A stretch of DNA of 14,293 bases from UBA4655 sp964585575. Its GTDB lineage: Bacteria > Planctomycetota > Planctomycetia > Pirellulales > UBA1268. The stretch is from positions 1 through 14,293 of the forward strand of contig CAZPEM010000087.1 in assembly GCA_964585575.1 (NCBI GenBank). The letters run 5' to 3'. Made by a program: the position numbers and the translations under genes. This document shows positions 7,681 to 14,293 of the stretch, piece by piece. The notes under the pieces are model-generated. The model saw nothing but the letters and a program-made list of their open reading frames with translations. It was not told where the DNA came from and ran no database searches. Position 1 is the stretch's first letter; each line of letters starts with the position of its first letter.

Positions 7681-10201
7681 CGGCGAACGGGTCTTCGGGC
7701 CAGGCATGCTTCGGGTAGCGGCGGCGAAGCTCCTTGCGGACGACCGGGTAGGTGTTTTTCCAGAAGCTCTCGAGGTCGTCGGTGACCTGCTGCGGCCGCA
7801 TGTTGGGCCCAAGCAGATGAAGGAGAACGGCGACCCGTCCGCCCGCGATCCGCGGCGTCTGGCGGACCCCGAACAGCTCTTGGATTCTCACGGCGAGCAC
7901 CGGCGGCCGGCCGAGCTCATAGACGAGCGGCCGGCTCTTCCCGGCAAGCTCGATCCTCTCCGGGGCGAGCCGGTCGATCTCCATGAGCTTGTCATGGCCG
8001 ATCCGGGAGGCGATGGCGTGCCTCCAGCCGGCCGAAGGAATCTCGTCGAGCGACCTGAGGCCGAGGCAGACCTCGCCGAGCATCGCGAGGATGTCGGTCT
8101 CTGAAATCACCGGCACGCCTGAATCGGGCACCGCGGCCGCGAGCCACCGCAGCCGCGCGAGGAGCGAGCCCGTCGCCGAGTCGGCCGGCGGCAGCCAGCG
8201 TCCGATCTCTCGCGACGCCTCCACCGCAAGCAGTCGGGCCGCGGCCTCGGGTTCCACGATCGCGGCCGGCGACTCGTCGAGTACGAGGTCGAGCCAGCGG
8301 GTCCGCCGTCGGGCCTCGACCTGCCGCCGCGAGGGGTTGAACAGAAGCTCGGTCGCGGCGGAGAGATTCCCCGCGAGTGATTCGTCGTCGAGCCACGTCC
8401 GTTCCACGGCCGATGCCATCCGCACGCGGGCCTCGCCACCGGCGTCGTCGAGATCGATCGCCAGCAGAAGCGGCTCGTCACGGACCCGCGACGACGCGTC
8501 GAGCCGGATGCCACGGCCGCCCACCATGACGCCGCGATCACGCGACCCTTCCCGCAGACGCACAAGCCGGTCTGGAAACGCCTCGAGGAGCGATCTCGCA
8601 AGGCCTGCCGCCGGGTCGGCCGCCCGTGCCGCAAGCGGCGACTCGACGAGTCGATAGAGCTGCTCGGCCGCCCTGAGCACGCCGCCGGCCGCCCCGGCAT
8701 GGAGATCCATGCCGAGCGAATGGGCCGGCACTCCGGCATGGAACGCCTGGAGCGCCACCACGCGATCGACGACGTCGGAGCGGCTGCGGACCGTCTGCCG
8801 GTCCCTCGGGCCACCCCCGGCATGGGCTTGCGTCCGAAAGGGATCCCGATCGGAGAGCATCGCCGCGGCCACCGACGCCTCGCGGAGCACGCCATGTCGC
8901 GCTCCCGCAAGAAGCAGCCTCGCAAGCCTCGGGTGCGCCGGCAGCCTCGCCATCTCGCGGCCTGTCGGCGTGATGCGGCCCTCGCCGTCGGTCGCCCCGA
9001 GCCGCGTGAGCAGCCCCGACGCCGTCGCGAGGCTCTCCGGCGGCGGTGGGTCGAGCCAGGGAAAATCCGCGGCGTCGGCCGACTCGCCGACCGACGCCAG
9101 GTGGAGGCACGCCTCCGCGAGATCTCCCCGCAGGATTTCCGGACAGTCGGCCTCGGGCCGCCGGTGGTGCGAGGCCTCGTCCCACAGCCGGTAGCACTCG
9201 CCCGGGCCGGTACGCCCGGCCCGCCCGGCCCGCTGCTCCGCGGAGGCCTTCGAGATCTGGCCGAGTTCGAGCCGGGGCAGCCCCGTCGCGTTGCAGACGA
9301 CCAGTCGCCGCACGAGCCCGGAGTCCACCACCGCCGTCACGCCCGGGATCGTGAGCGACGTTTCAGCGACGTTGGTCGCGAGGATGATCTTCCGCCGCCC
9401 CGTCTCCTCGAGCACGGCATCCTGCCGGGCCGGCGGGAGATCGCCGAAGAGCGGCAAGAGGTCGTGCCCCCCTGCCCTCGCGAGCCCTTCGAGGACCCGC
9501 TCGCACTTCGCGATCTCGCCGACGCCGGGCAGGAACACGAGCACGTGGCCGCCCGTCGCGACGACCGCCTGCTGCACCCTGCGGACCACCATCTCGACGA
9601 GGTCGTCCCGGCAGCCCTGTTTTTCGTAACGGACCGCGACCGGATGGAGCCTGCCGTCGGCTGAAACGACCTCGCAGCCGCCGAGCCGCCCGCTCACCCG
9701 GCTCGCATCGAGCGTCGCGCTCATCACGACGATCCGCAGGTCGGGCCTGACGGTCTCCTTGAGTCTCAACAGCAGCCCGAGCACGAGATCGATCTCGATC
9801 GATCGCTCGTGGAACTCGTCGAGCACGACGGCGCCGACCCACTCGAGGCAGACGTCATCCGCGAGCCGCCGGAGCGTGACGCCGGTCGTTTCCACGACGA
9901 GCCGCGTGTCACGGCCGACTCGGGCGTCGAACCGGACGATGTAGCCGACCTCCCCGCCGATCTCGCTTCGCCGCAGCCGAGCGATCTGCGAGGCGACGGC
10001 CCTCGCCGCGAGCCGCCGCGGCTGGAGCAGGAGCACCTGCGAGGCCGCCGGCAGGTCGTCGAGGATCGCCGCCGGCACGAGCATCGTCTTGCCCGACCCC
10101 GGCGGTGCCGTGACCACGACGGCGCCCGCCCGCGACGCCTCGACGGCGCGGGCAAGCACCTGCCGAACCGGCAGATCCAGCGGCAACTCGATGGTCTTCA
10201 A
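7658..10201 (-). CDS. hrpB: ATP-dependent RNA helicase HrpB (DEAH/RHA family)
   Basis: A cytoplasmic 847-residue helicase, close to the usual HrpB length. Motifs in order: APPGSGKT (32-39, Walker A), DEFH (128-131, Walker B), SAT (161-163, motif III), ATNVAETSLTIPGV (275-288, motif V) and QRAGRAGR (323-330, motif VI). An HA2-like region follows, then the HrpB-specific C-terminus ending RYPKHAWPEDP (828-838). A TTG start at 10201 is chosen because MKTIELPLDLPV is the expected N-terminus and GGCGGAG (10210-10216) lies 8 bases upstream. The frame stays open to 10537, but that extension lacks family resemblance and overlaps the divergent gene. The cellular role of HrpB is poorly defined; it is a broadly conserved bacterial accessory helicase. 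It is convergent with the methyltransferase gene (23-bp overlap). Confidence 0.94.
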   Translation of the reverse strand: MKTIELPLDLPVRQVLARAVEASRAGAVVVTAPPGSGKTMLVPAAILDDLPAASQVLLLQPRRLAARAVASQIARLRRSEIGGEVGYIVRFDARVGRDTRLVVETTGVTLRRLADDVCLEWVGAVVLDEFHERSIEIDLVLGLLLRLKETVRPDLRIVVMSATLDASRVSGRLGGCEVVSADGRLHPVAVRYEKQGCRDDLVEMVVRRVQQAVVATGGHVLVFLPGVGEIAKCERVLEGLARAGGHDLLPLFGDLPPARQDAVLEETGRRKIILATNVAETSLTIPGVTAVVDSGLVRRLVVCNATGLPRLELGQISKASAEQRAGRAGRTGPGECYRLWDEASHHRRPEADCPEILRGDLAEACLHLASVGESADAADFPWLDPPPPESLATASGLLTRLGATDGEGRITPTGREMARLPAHPRLARLLLAGARHGVLREASVAAAMLSDRDPFRTQAHAGGGPRDRQTVRSRSDVVDRVVALQAFHAGVPAHSLGMDLHAGAAGGVLRAAEQLYRLVESPLAARAADPAAGLARSLLEAFPDRLVRLREGSRDRGVMVGGRGIRLDASSRVRDEPLLLAIDLDDAGGEARVRMASAVERTWLDDESLAGNLSAATELLFNPSRRQVEARRRTRWLDLVLDESPAAIVEPEAAARLLAVEASREIGRWLPPADSATGSLLARLRWLAAAVPDSGVPVISETDILAMLGEVCLGLRSLDEIPSAGWRHAIASRIGHDKLMEIDRLAPERIELAGKSRPLVYELGRPPVLAVRIQELFGVRQTPRIAGGRVAVLLHLLGPNMRPQQVTDDLESFWKNTYPVVRKELRRRYPKHAWPEDPFAVSGGATR

Positions 10202-10355
10202 GCGAACGACTCCGCCGATGGCGACTCGGCACAGGGGGCTTCCGCGTCTCGTCGGGCGGATTACACTCCCATCCCGGGTCTGAGGCATGAACCATCCCAT
10301 GGTACCCGCCGTCCACAAGGGCGACCCGCCTCGGCCGAAACCAGGAGGCTCTTCC
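10202..10355. promoter_or_regulatory. Divergent intergenic region between hrpB and the zinc-ribbon membrane protein gene
   Basis: The 154-bp spacer must hold promoters in both directions. On the plus strand TACACT (10262-10267) matches the -10 consensus at 4 of 6 positions; no clear -35 lies upstream. A perfect AGGAGG (10343-10348) sits 7 bases before the ATG at 10356. No clear operator or terminator is seen. Confidence 0.4.
10210..10216 (-). promoter_or_regulatory. Ribosome binding site deciding the hrpB TTG start
   Basis: Reads GGCGGAG on the minus strand, 8 bases before the TTG at 10201-10199. No ATG or GTG in this frame has comparable spacing nearby, so it supports a non-ATG start and a shorter protein than the open frame allows. 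Confidence 0.6.
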
Positions 10356-11255
10356 ATGGCCATCGACGTCCGGTGCGACTGCGGCCGCACGTTCGGATTC
10401 AAGAACGAATTCGCGGGCCGCAGCGTCGCCTGCCCCGACTGCGGCACGACGCTCTCGATCCCCGCGATCGCGGCCCAGGCCGATGCGGCCTTCGATCGCG
10501 ACCGGTTTCTCCTGCGGCAGAAGCGGCTTTCGATCAACGAGATCTACGACGTTCGCGACGACCGTGATGCCTCGCTCCTCTATGTCCGCCGGCCGACCTA
10601 CCCGTTCCGCCGCATCCTCGCGATCCTCGCGGGGCTGCTCGTCATCTTCGGGCTCCTCGGGGCGTCCCTGTTCCTGGCGTTCGCCGTGCACGGCGAAGGC
10701 AAGGCCGCCGGCTCTCCGCTCGGCGGCATCATCACCGGCGTCGGCATGCTGCTTGCCATCCTCGCCGGGTTCGTCACGATCATCACACTCTCCCCGAAGC
10801 GTCACGTCTCCTTCTACCGCGATCCGTCGCGGCAGGAGTGCGTGCTCGAGGTGCTGCAGGACTCGAAGTTCATGCCGATCCGGATGAACTTCACGGTCGT
10901 CGACCCGAAGACGGGACCGATCGGCAGGATGTCGAAGAACATCCTGTTCGACCTGTTCCGGAAGCGGTGGCGGGTCAACGATTCCGAAGGCGAGCCGGTC
11001 TGCACGGCGTTCGAAGACTCGATCATCCTGGCGCTCCTCCGCCGATTCCTCGGTCCCCTCTTCGGCCTCCTGCGGACGAACTACGTCATCGTCCGCGGCG
11101 CCGACGCCGACGGCGACCGTCTCGGCGAGTTCAACCGCAAACTCACGCTGTTCGACCGCTACGTGCTCGACCTCTCGGCCGATCCGCTGCGATCGCTCGA
11201 CCGCAGGCTCGCGGTCGCGCTTGGCGTCATGCTCGACACGGGCGAGCGACGATGA
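10356..11255 (+). CDS. Zinc-ribbon, two-helix membrane protein with tubby/scramblase (LURP-one)-like C-terminal domain
   Basis: A 299-residue protein starting at the ATG behind AGGAGG (10343-10348); an in-frame ATG at 10287 lacks such a site and would put a Pro-rich tail before the zinc ribbon. Residues 1-35 hold a zinc ribbon (Cys7, Cys9, Cys26, Cys29). Residues 86-110 and 121-145 are two hydrophobic helices. Residues 150-299 show alternating strands ending in a hydrophobic helix (FDRYVLDLSADPLRSLDRRL, then AVALGVMLDT), which resembles the tubby-like barrel of phospholipid scramblases and LURP-one proteins. That likeness is by eye and needs a profile search. The stop overlaps the rhomboid start (ATGA, 11252-11255), so the two products are probably made together in the same membrane. 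It could be a membrane-lipid sensor, a regulator, or a rhomboid partner or substrate. Confidence 0.78.
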   Translation: MAIDVRCDCGRTFGFKNEFAGRSVACPDCGTTLSIPAIAAQADAAFDRDRFLLRQKRLSINEIYDVRDDRDASLLYVRRPTYPFRRILAILAGLLVIFGLLGASLFLAFAVHGEGKAAGSPLGGIITGVGMLLAILAGFVTIITLSPKRHVSFYRDPSRQECVLEVLQDSKFMPIRMNFTVVDPKTGPIGRMSKNILFDLFRKRWRVNDSEGEPVCTAFEDSIILALLRRFLGPLFGLLRTNYVIVRGADADGDRLGEFNRKLTLFDRYVLDLSADPLRSLDRRLAVALGVMLDTGERR

Positions 11256-12022
11256 ACGCGACGGCGGGCGACGACCGGGAGCCGGCTGCGATCCTGCAAT
11301 TCACCGCCGACATGCTCGACGAAGCCCCGGCCAACCGGCGGATGGAGTTCGAGCGGGGGATGCGGTATTTCCCGCCGGTCACGCAGGCCATGATCGCGGC
11401 GTGCTGCGCCGCGTTCGTGTGGCAGGTGGCATCCGGCGGCCTCGAAAACCCGGAGGCCCTCGCGGCGAGCGGCGCGCTCGTCGCCGCGAAGCTCGGCGAC
11501 GGGGAGGTCTGGAGGCTCCTTTCGTCGCTCTTTCTCCATGCGGGCGGCGACCATCTCCTCGGCAACATGGTCGTGCTCTTCATCGTCGGGATCGCCTGCG
11601 AGCACGCCTTCGGATCGCTCACGATGCTCGGCATTTATCTCGCCGCCGGTGTCGCAGGTGGTCTCGCGACAGCCGCGATCGAGCCGCTGCCGACCGTCGG
11701 CGCCTCGGGCGCGATCTTCGGCCTCATGGGCTGCCTGGTCGCGATGCTCGTACGGCGGCGCCGGCTCGTCCACGTGCGGGATGGCAGGATCGCCATCGTC
11801 GTCGCGATCTGGGCGGTGTGGCAGCTTGCAATGGGATTTGCGAGCCCGATGGTGGCGAACTTCGCCCACCTCGGCGGCTTCGTGGCCGGCGGCATCCTCG
11901 GGGCGGTTCTCATGCCCCGCTTGCTCGCTCAGATCACCTTCCCCGCATGCAGTTCGTCGAAGAACGTGGTTGCCGGAACCACGTCGATCCCGTCCACGAG
12001 CAGCCTGTCCGAACCCTGGTAG
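11252..12022 (+). CDS. Rhomboid family intramembrane serine protease
   Basis: An inner-membrane protease of 256 residues that cleaves transmembrane substrates. Catalytic Ser152 lies in GASGAIFG (150-157) and catalytic His206 in FAHLGGFVAG (205-214). WR at 87-88 and HLLGN (101-105, oxyanion Asn105) are conserved. About six hydrophobic segments are seen, after a roughly 40-residue soluble N-terminus. The start is fixed by the ATGA overlap with the zinc-ribbon gene. Residues 226-256, beyond the last helix, are non-hydrophobic and Ser/Thr-rich and are encoded antisense to the 3' end of the broken DUF4143 gene. They have no rhomboid character and may be a read-through tail gained when the neighbouring DNA arrived. 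Confidence 0.92.
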   Translation: MNATAGDDREPAAILQFTADMLDEAPANRRMEFERGMRYFPPVTQAMIAACCAAFVWQVASGGLENPEALAASGALVAAKLGDGEVWRLLSSLFLHAGGDHLLGNMVVLFIVGIACEHAFGSLTMLGIYLAAGVAGGLATAAIEPLPTVGASGAIFGLMGCLVAMLVRRRRLVHVRDGRIAIVVAIWAVWQLAMGFASPMVANFAHLGGFVAGGILGAVLMPRLLAQITFPACSSSKNVVAGTTSIPSTSSLSEPW

Positions 12023-12366
12023 ACGAGGATCGCCCGCCGGACGATCTTCGGGCATTCCCGCAGGAGCGTTGCGAGCCCGGCGGTCCAGCCGCGTTTGAGC
12101 TTCCCGCCAAGTTTTGCTTCGATGGCCACGAGCTGCCGCGGCGCGGAAAGCGTCTTGGCCCTGGTCTGCACGAGAAAATCGACGTCGAAGCCGCCGCTCA
12201 CGGAATAGTGGAAGATCGGCCGCGGCTTGCCCGAGATGGCGGCATGGGCCCGCAGTTCGTGGTGGACCAGCGACTCAAACGCGAAGCCCTTCCAAACGGA
12301 GTCCACCGGCTCCCGCGCGGCGGAGCTTACGGGCGCTCGATCCAGAGAGTGCGAAGTGGATGCCAC
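11929..12366 (-). pseudogene. C-terminal DUF4143 fragment of a broken AAA ATPase gene
   Basis: The frame can start at an ATG at 12366, but its first 17 codons are an out-of-frame reading of the upstream part. Family resemblance begins at about residue 18 (REPVDS) and continues through GFAFESLVHHELRAH, VDFLV, VAIEAKLG, LVYQGSDRLLVDGIDVVP and FFDELHAG to the stop. The Asp of VDFLV and the Glu/Lys of IEAK recall the PD-(D/E)XK-like arrangement of DUF4143 domains. Compared with intact members, the sensor/lid region and the winged-helix middle are missing. Together with the fragment at 12275-12640 this is one gene with a large internal deletion and a frameshift. It is probably not functional. Confidence 0.85.
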
Positions 12367-12640
12367 GGTTCTGCTCGTAGAGCCTGTGCACCTCGTCGAG
12401 CAGCGCCGGAATACGCTGGATTTCGTCGATCACCACCCAGTCGCCGCGACGCAACGGTGCCACGAGATGCTCGAGGGCGGACGGGTCGCGGCTCAGCGCC
12501 AGGAACCTCGACGAATCGAGCAGGTCGATCGTCAGGGCACCCGGAAACGCCTCGGCGAGCCAGGTGGACTTCCCTGTGCCGCGAGGGCCCAGCAGGAGAA
12601 AGCTCTTGTCAGGGACGTCGATGACGCGGGGGAGATTCAT
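12275..12640 (-). pseudogene. N-terminal AAA (AAA_14) fragment of the same broken ATPase gene
   Basis: The ATG at 12640 is preceded by GAGGAG (12651-12656 on the minus strand, 10 bases away); a TTG at 12658 is an alternative start. The product MNLPRVIDVPDKSFLLLGPR carries Walker A GPRGTGKST, Walker B WVVIDEIQRIP, and the sensor-like LSGSSARKLRR. After RKLRRAGA the frame leaves family resemblance and stops at 12275-12277. In intact relatives about 170-200 further residues follow before the DUF4143 end. The whole relic would encode only the nucleotide-binding half. It is convergent with the rhomboid gene and divergent from the rtcB-like gene. Confidence 0.87.
12308..12315 (-). other. Deletion junction in the AAA/DUF4143 pseudogene
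   Basis: On the minus strand CGGGAGCC reads as ...GCG GGA GCC (RAGA) in the upstream frame and as CGG GAG CCG (REP) in the downstream frame. Family resemblance in the two frames switches at this 8-base word, so it is the most economical place for the internal deletion, possibly between two short direct repeats. Confidence 0.55.
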
Positions 12641-12658
12641 GCGGGATCGGCTCCTCAA

Positions 12659-12749
12659 CGCACATTTTAGTAGATCGCGCTAGAAAATGCCGCATTTTCT
12701 TTGATACCAAGAACATTTCAGACATCTTACGGTAGTTTACGATCAGGAA
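12659..12749. promoter_or_regulatory. AT-rich divergent promoter region with a palindrome
   Basis: Bases 12661-12750 hold 56 A or T out of 90, sharply unlike the GC-rich surroundings. A near-perfect palindrome, arms AGAAAATGC (12682-12690) and GCATTTTCT (12692-12700) around one base, lies between the ATPase relic and the rtcB-like gene. CATTTT recurs at 12663-12668 and 12693-12698, with its complement at 12684-12689. Candidate promoter parts are TAAAAT on the minus strand (12664-12669, 5 of 6 to the -10) and TTGATA on the plus strand (12701-12706, 5 of 6 to the -35, with no good -10). The palindrome could be an operator. Confidence 0.5.
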
Positions 12750-14015
12750 ATGACGCGCCGCTCCCGCAGAAACCCCGACGACACGCCGACGATCCCCCCG
12801 CGGGAGACGCCCGTGCCCTGCCGGCAGTGGGGCGACGGTCTCGAGCCACAAGCAGTGGAGCAGATGCGGCAGGCGACGCTCCTGCCGGTGGCCGTCGCGG
12901 GATCGCTCATGCCCGATGCCCACCTCGGCTACGGCCTGCCGATTGGTGGCGTGCTCGCGACCGAGAATGCGGTGATCCCCTACGCCGTCGGCGTCGACAT
13001 CGCCTGCCGGATGAAGATGACGGTGCTCGATCTGCCCGTGTCCTGGATCGAATCCCACCGCGAGCAGCTTGGGCTCGCGCTCGAGCGGGAGACGCGGTTC
13101 GGCATGGGATCGCAGTTCGGCACGCGGAGCGATCCCGACCGCACGCCGCCGCGGGAGCACGAGGTGCTCGATGACGACTGGGATGTCTCCCCCGTGACGA
13201 GGCATTGCAAGGACAAGGCGCGGGTCCAGCTCGGCACGAGCGGCAGCGGCAACCACTTCGTCGAGTTCGGCACGTTCACGGTCGAGGCGGAGCATGCTGC
13301 TGGCCTCGGCCTCACGGCCGGCGTCCACCTCGCGCTGCTCTCCCATTCCGGGTCGCGGGGAACCGGCGCGGCGGTCTGCGACCACTACTCGAAGCTCGCG
13401 ATGAGCCGCTGCGAGGGGCTGCCCCGCGAGATGCGGCATCTCGCCTGGCTGCCGCTCGATTCCCAGGAGGGGGGGGAATACTGGGCGGCGATGAACCTCA
13501 TGGGCCGCTACGCCGCCGCCAACCACGCCGTCATCCACCGCCACATCGCCCGCAGGCTCGGCGCCGAGGTGCTCCTCGACGTCGAAAACCACCACAACTT
13601 CGCCTGGGAGGAGACGCACGAGATCGACGGCGTCGAGCGTCGCGTGATCGTTCACCGCAAGGGGGCGACCCCTGCGGCCGAGGGCGTGCTCGGGATCATC
13701 CCAGGCTCGATGGCCTCGCCCGGTTTTCTCGTCCGCGGCCGGGGCGTCGCCGCCTCGCTCCACTCGGCGAGCCACGGCGCCGGCCGGCGGATGAGCCGCA
13801 CGAAGGCCCGCGAAACCTACCGCTGGCCGCACATCCGCGGCCTCCTCCGCGAGCGGGGCGTGGAGCTCTTGAGCGCGGGAATCGACGAGGTGCCCCAGGC
13901 CTACAAGGACATCCACGACGTCATGGCCGCGCAGGCCGACCTCGTGGAGTCGCTCGGCCGGTTCGACCCGCGGATCGTGAAGATGGCGCCGGAAGGGGAA
14001 AGGCCCGAGGACTGA
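12750..14015 (+). CDS. rtcB: RtcB family RNA ligase (3'-phosphate/5'-OH ligase-like)
   Basis: RtcB joins RNA 3'-phosphate or 2',3'-cyclic phosphate ends to 5'-OH ends using GTP and Mn. This 421-residue protein has the conserved elements: MPDAHLGYGLPIG (54-66), GVDIACRMKM (81-90, metal ligands Asp83 and Cys86), GTSGSGNHFVE (162-172, His169), LLSHSGSRG (196-204, His199), ENHHNFAWEE (279-288) and HRKGATPA (302-309), where His302 is the expected guanylylation site, then PGSM and SHGAGRRMSR. The block usually written GVDIGCGM reads GVDIACRM here. Together with a Pro/Arg-rich N-terminus this suggests an RtcB-like subgroup and not the E. coli type. No archease or RtcA gene is nearby. The start ATG lies at the edge of the AT-rich spacer; the AGGA at 12745-12748 is too close to be a normal ribosome site, so the start is less certain than the identity. 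Confidence 0.88.
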   Translation: MTRRSRRNPDDTPTIPPRETPVPCRQWGDGLEPQAVEQMRQATLLPVAVAGSLMPDAHLGYGLPIGGVLATENAVIPYAVGVDIACRMKMTVLDLPVSWIESHREQLGLALERETRFGMGSQFGTRSDPDRTPPREHEVLDDDWDVSPVTRHCKDKARVQLGTSGSGNHFVEFGTFTVEAEHAAGLGLTAGVHLALLSHSGSRGTGAAVCDHYSKLAMSRCEGLPREMRHLAWLPLDSQEGGEYWAAMNLMGRYAAANHAVIHRHIARRLGAEVLLDVENHHNFAWEETHEIDGVERRVIVHRKGATPAAEGVLGIIPGSMASPGFLVRGRGVAASLHSASHGAGRRMSRTKARETYRWPHIRGLLRERGVELLSAGIDEVPQAYKDIHDVMAAQADLVESLGRFDPRIVKMAPEGERPED

Positions 14016-14021
14016 CCTGCG

Positions 14022-14051
14022 TCACTCCGCGATCCTGCTTCACTCCGCGAT
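14022..14051 (+). repeat. Direct repeat just after the rtcB stop codon
   Basis: The 12-base word TCACTCCGCGAT occurs at 14022-14033 and again at 14040-14051, starts 18 bp apart, beginning 7 bases after the stop codon. Like the 17-bp array at 3510-3560 it is a short tandem duplication at a gene end. Confidence 0.6.
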
Positions 14052-14109
14052 GCCGTCAATGGCGGTGGGTTTCACTGGGCCCAATCGCCAACCGGGCCGG
14101 ACTTCGTCA

Positions 14110-14125
14110 ACCGCGTGCCCGCGGT
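14110..14125 (+). other. Small GC-rich hairpin in the spacer after rtcB
   Basis: ACCGCG and CGCGGT form a 6-bp perfect stem around a TGCC loop. There is no T-run after it, so an intrinsic terminator is not well supported. The rest of the 212-bp spacer (14016-14227) holds only the direct repeat and the ribosome site of the next gene. Confidence 0.3.
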
Positions 14126-14227
14126 CTTGCAGGATCTGCCTGACCCGAATGGTAGTCTCTTCACCTCCCGGGCCCCACAAACGTTCCCGCTGGTCCTCGG
14201 CCGCTCCGCAGTCGCAAGGAGAAGCAG

Positions 14228-14293
14228 ATGCTCGCAATCACGAGAACAACATCTGGAGCAATGGTCGCCGCCCTGGGCTTGGCGCTGACGGCC
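14228..14293 (+). CDS. Start of an exported protein (signal peptide only), 3' partial
   Basis: The ATG at 14228 has a good ribosome site AAGGAG (14216-14221) at 6-base spacing. The 22 visible residues begin MLAITRTTSGAM and continue into a hydrophobic Ala/Leu/Gly core. This is a typical N-terminal signal peptide with positively charged Arg6, so the product is probably secreted or lipid-anchored. The gene runs off the window, and no function can be assigned. Confidence 0.6.
   Translation, partial: MLAITRTTSGAMVAALGLALTA

Noticed and set aside
10287..10355. Earlier ATG for the zinc-ribbon membrane protein
   Set aside because: No ribosome site, whereas AGGAGG stands 7 bases before the ATG at 10356 and the zinc ribbon then begins at once.
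10202..10537. N-terminal extension of hrpB
   Set aside because: The added residues lack helicase resemblance and overlap the divergent gene; the TTG at 10201 has a ribosome site and gives the expected N-terminus.
12609..13916. Minus-strand open frame opposite rtcB
   Set aside because: No domain character; rtcB on the plus strand carries all its family motifs.
14040..14237. Possible small 65-residue gene on the minus strand in the spacer after rtcB
   Set aside because: No ribosome site or recognisable family, and it overlaps the well-supported start of the next plus-strand gene.

Overview
The window is GC-rich (by eye about two thirds G+C) and looks like a metagenome-assembled contig from a planctomycete, probably in or near the Pirellulales. 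The basis is the gene mix: a stand-alone OvoA-C-terminal-type methyltransferase, a zinc-ribbon/two-helix membrane protein coupled to a rhomboid, an HrpB helicase, and small His-rich lipoproteins. This is an inference from content; there is no rRNA or marker gene. A run of exactly 100 N (2640-2739) is a scaffold gap. I see no tRNA, rRNA, CRISPR array or insertion sequence.

Layout: (1) 1-2113, a 5'-truncated GlgX/TreX-type glycogen debranching enzyme. (2) 2150-3512, a His-rich lipoprotein interrupted by the gap, then a signal-anchored protein with a CPFC motif; possibly a metal-related envelope pair. (3) 3573-7680, five same-strand genes: a polar amino-acid ABC transporter (binding protein, permease, ATPase), an ADP-ribosylglycohydrolase-fold protein with altered metal ligands, and an OvoA-C-terminal-like methyltransferase. 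The last three genes are joined by ATGA overlaps. (4) 7658-10201, minus strand, the helicase HrpB, which overlaps the methyltransferase tail to tail. (5) 10356-12022, divergent from hrpB, a zinc-ribbon membrane protein with a tubby/scramblase-like domain, coupled by ATGA to a rhomboid protease. (6) 11929-12640, minus strand, a broken AAA/DUF4143 ATPase gene. (7) 12750-14015, an RtcB-family RNA ligase. (8) 14228-14293, the start of an exported protein cut by the window end.

The best candidate for an undescribed system is the ABC transporter / ADP-ribosylglycohydrolase-like / methyltransferase operon. Its methyltransferase resembles the ovothiol N1-methyltransferase domain but is not fused to the sulfoxide synthase domain. 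Together with an amino-acid importer this suggests uptake and modification of a histidine-derived or other small amino-acid compound. The second candidate is the rhomboid coupled to its zinc-ribbon/tubby-like partner. Most of the remaining window is ordinary chromosomal housekeeping. The exception is the AT-rich palindromic promoter region and ATPase relic at 11929-12750, which look acquired and decaying.
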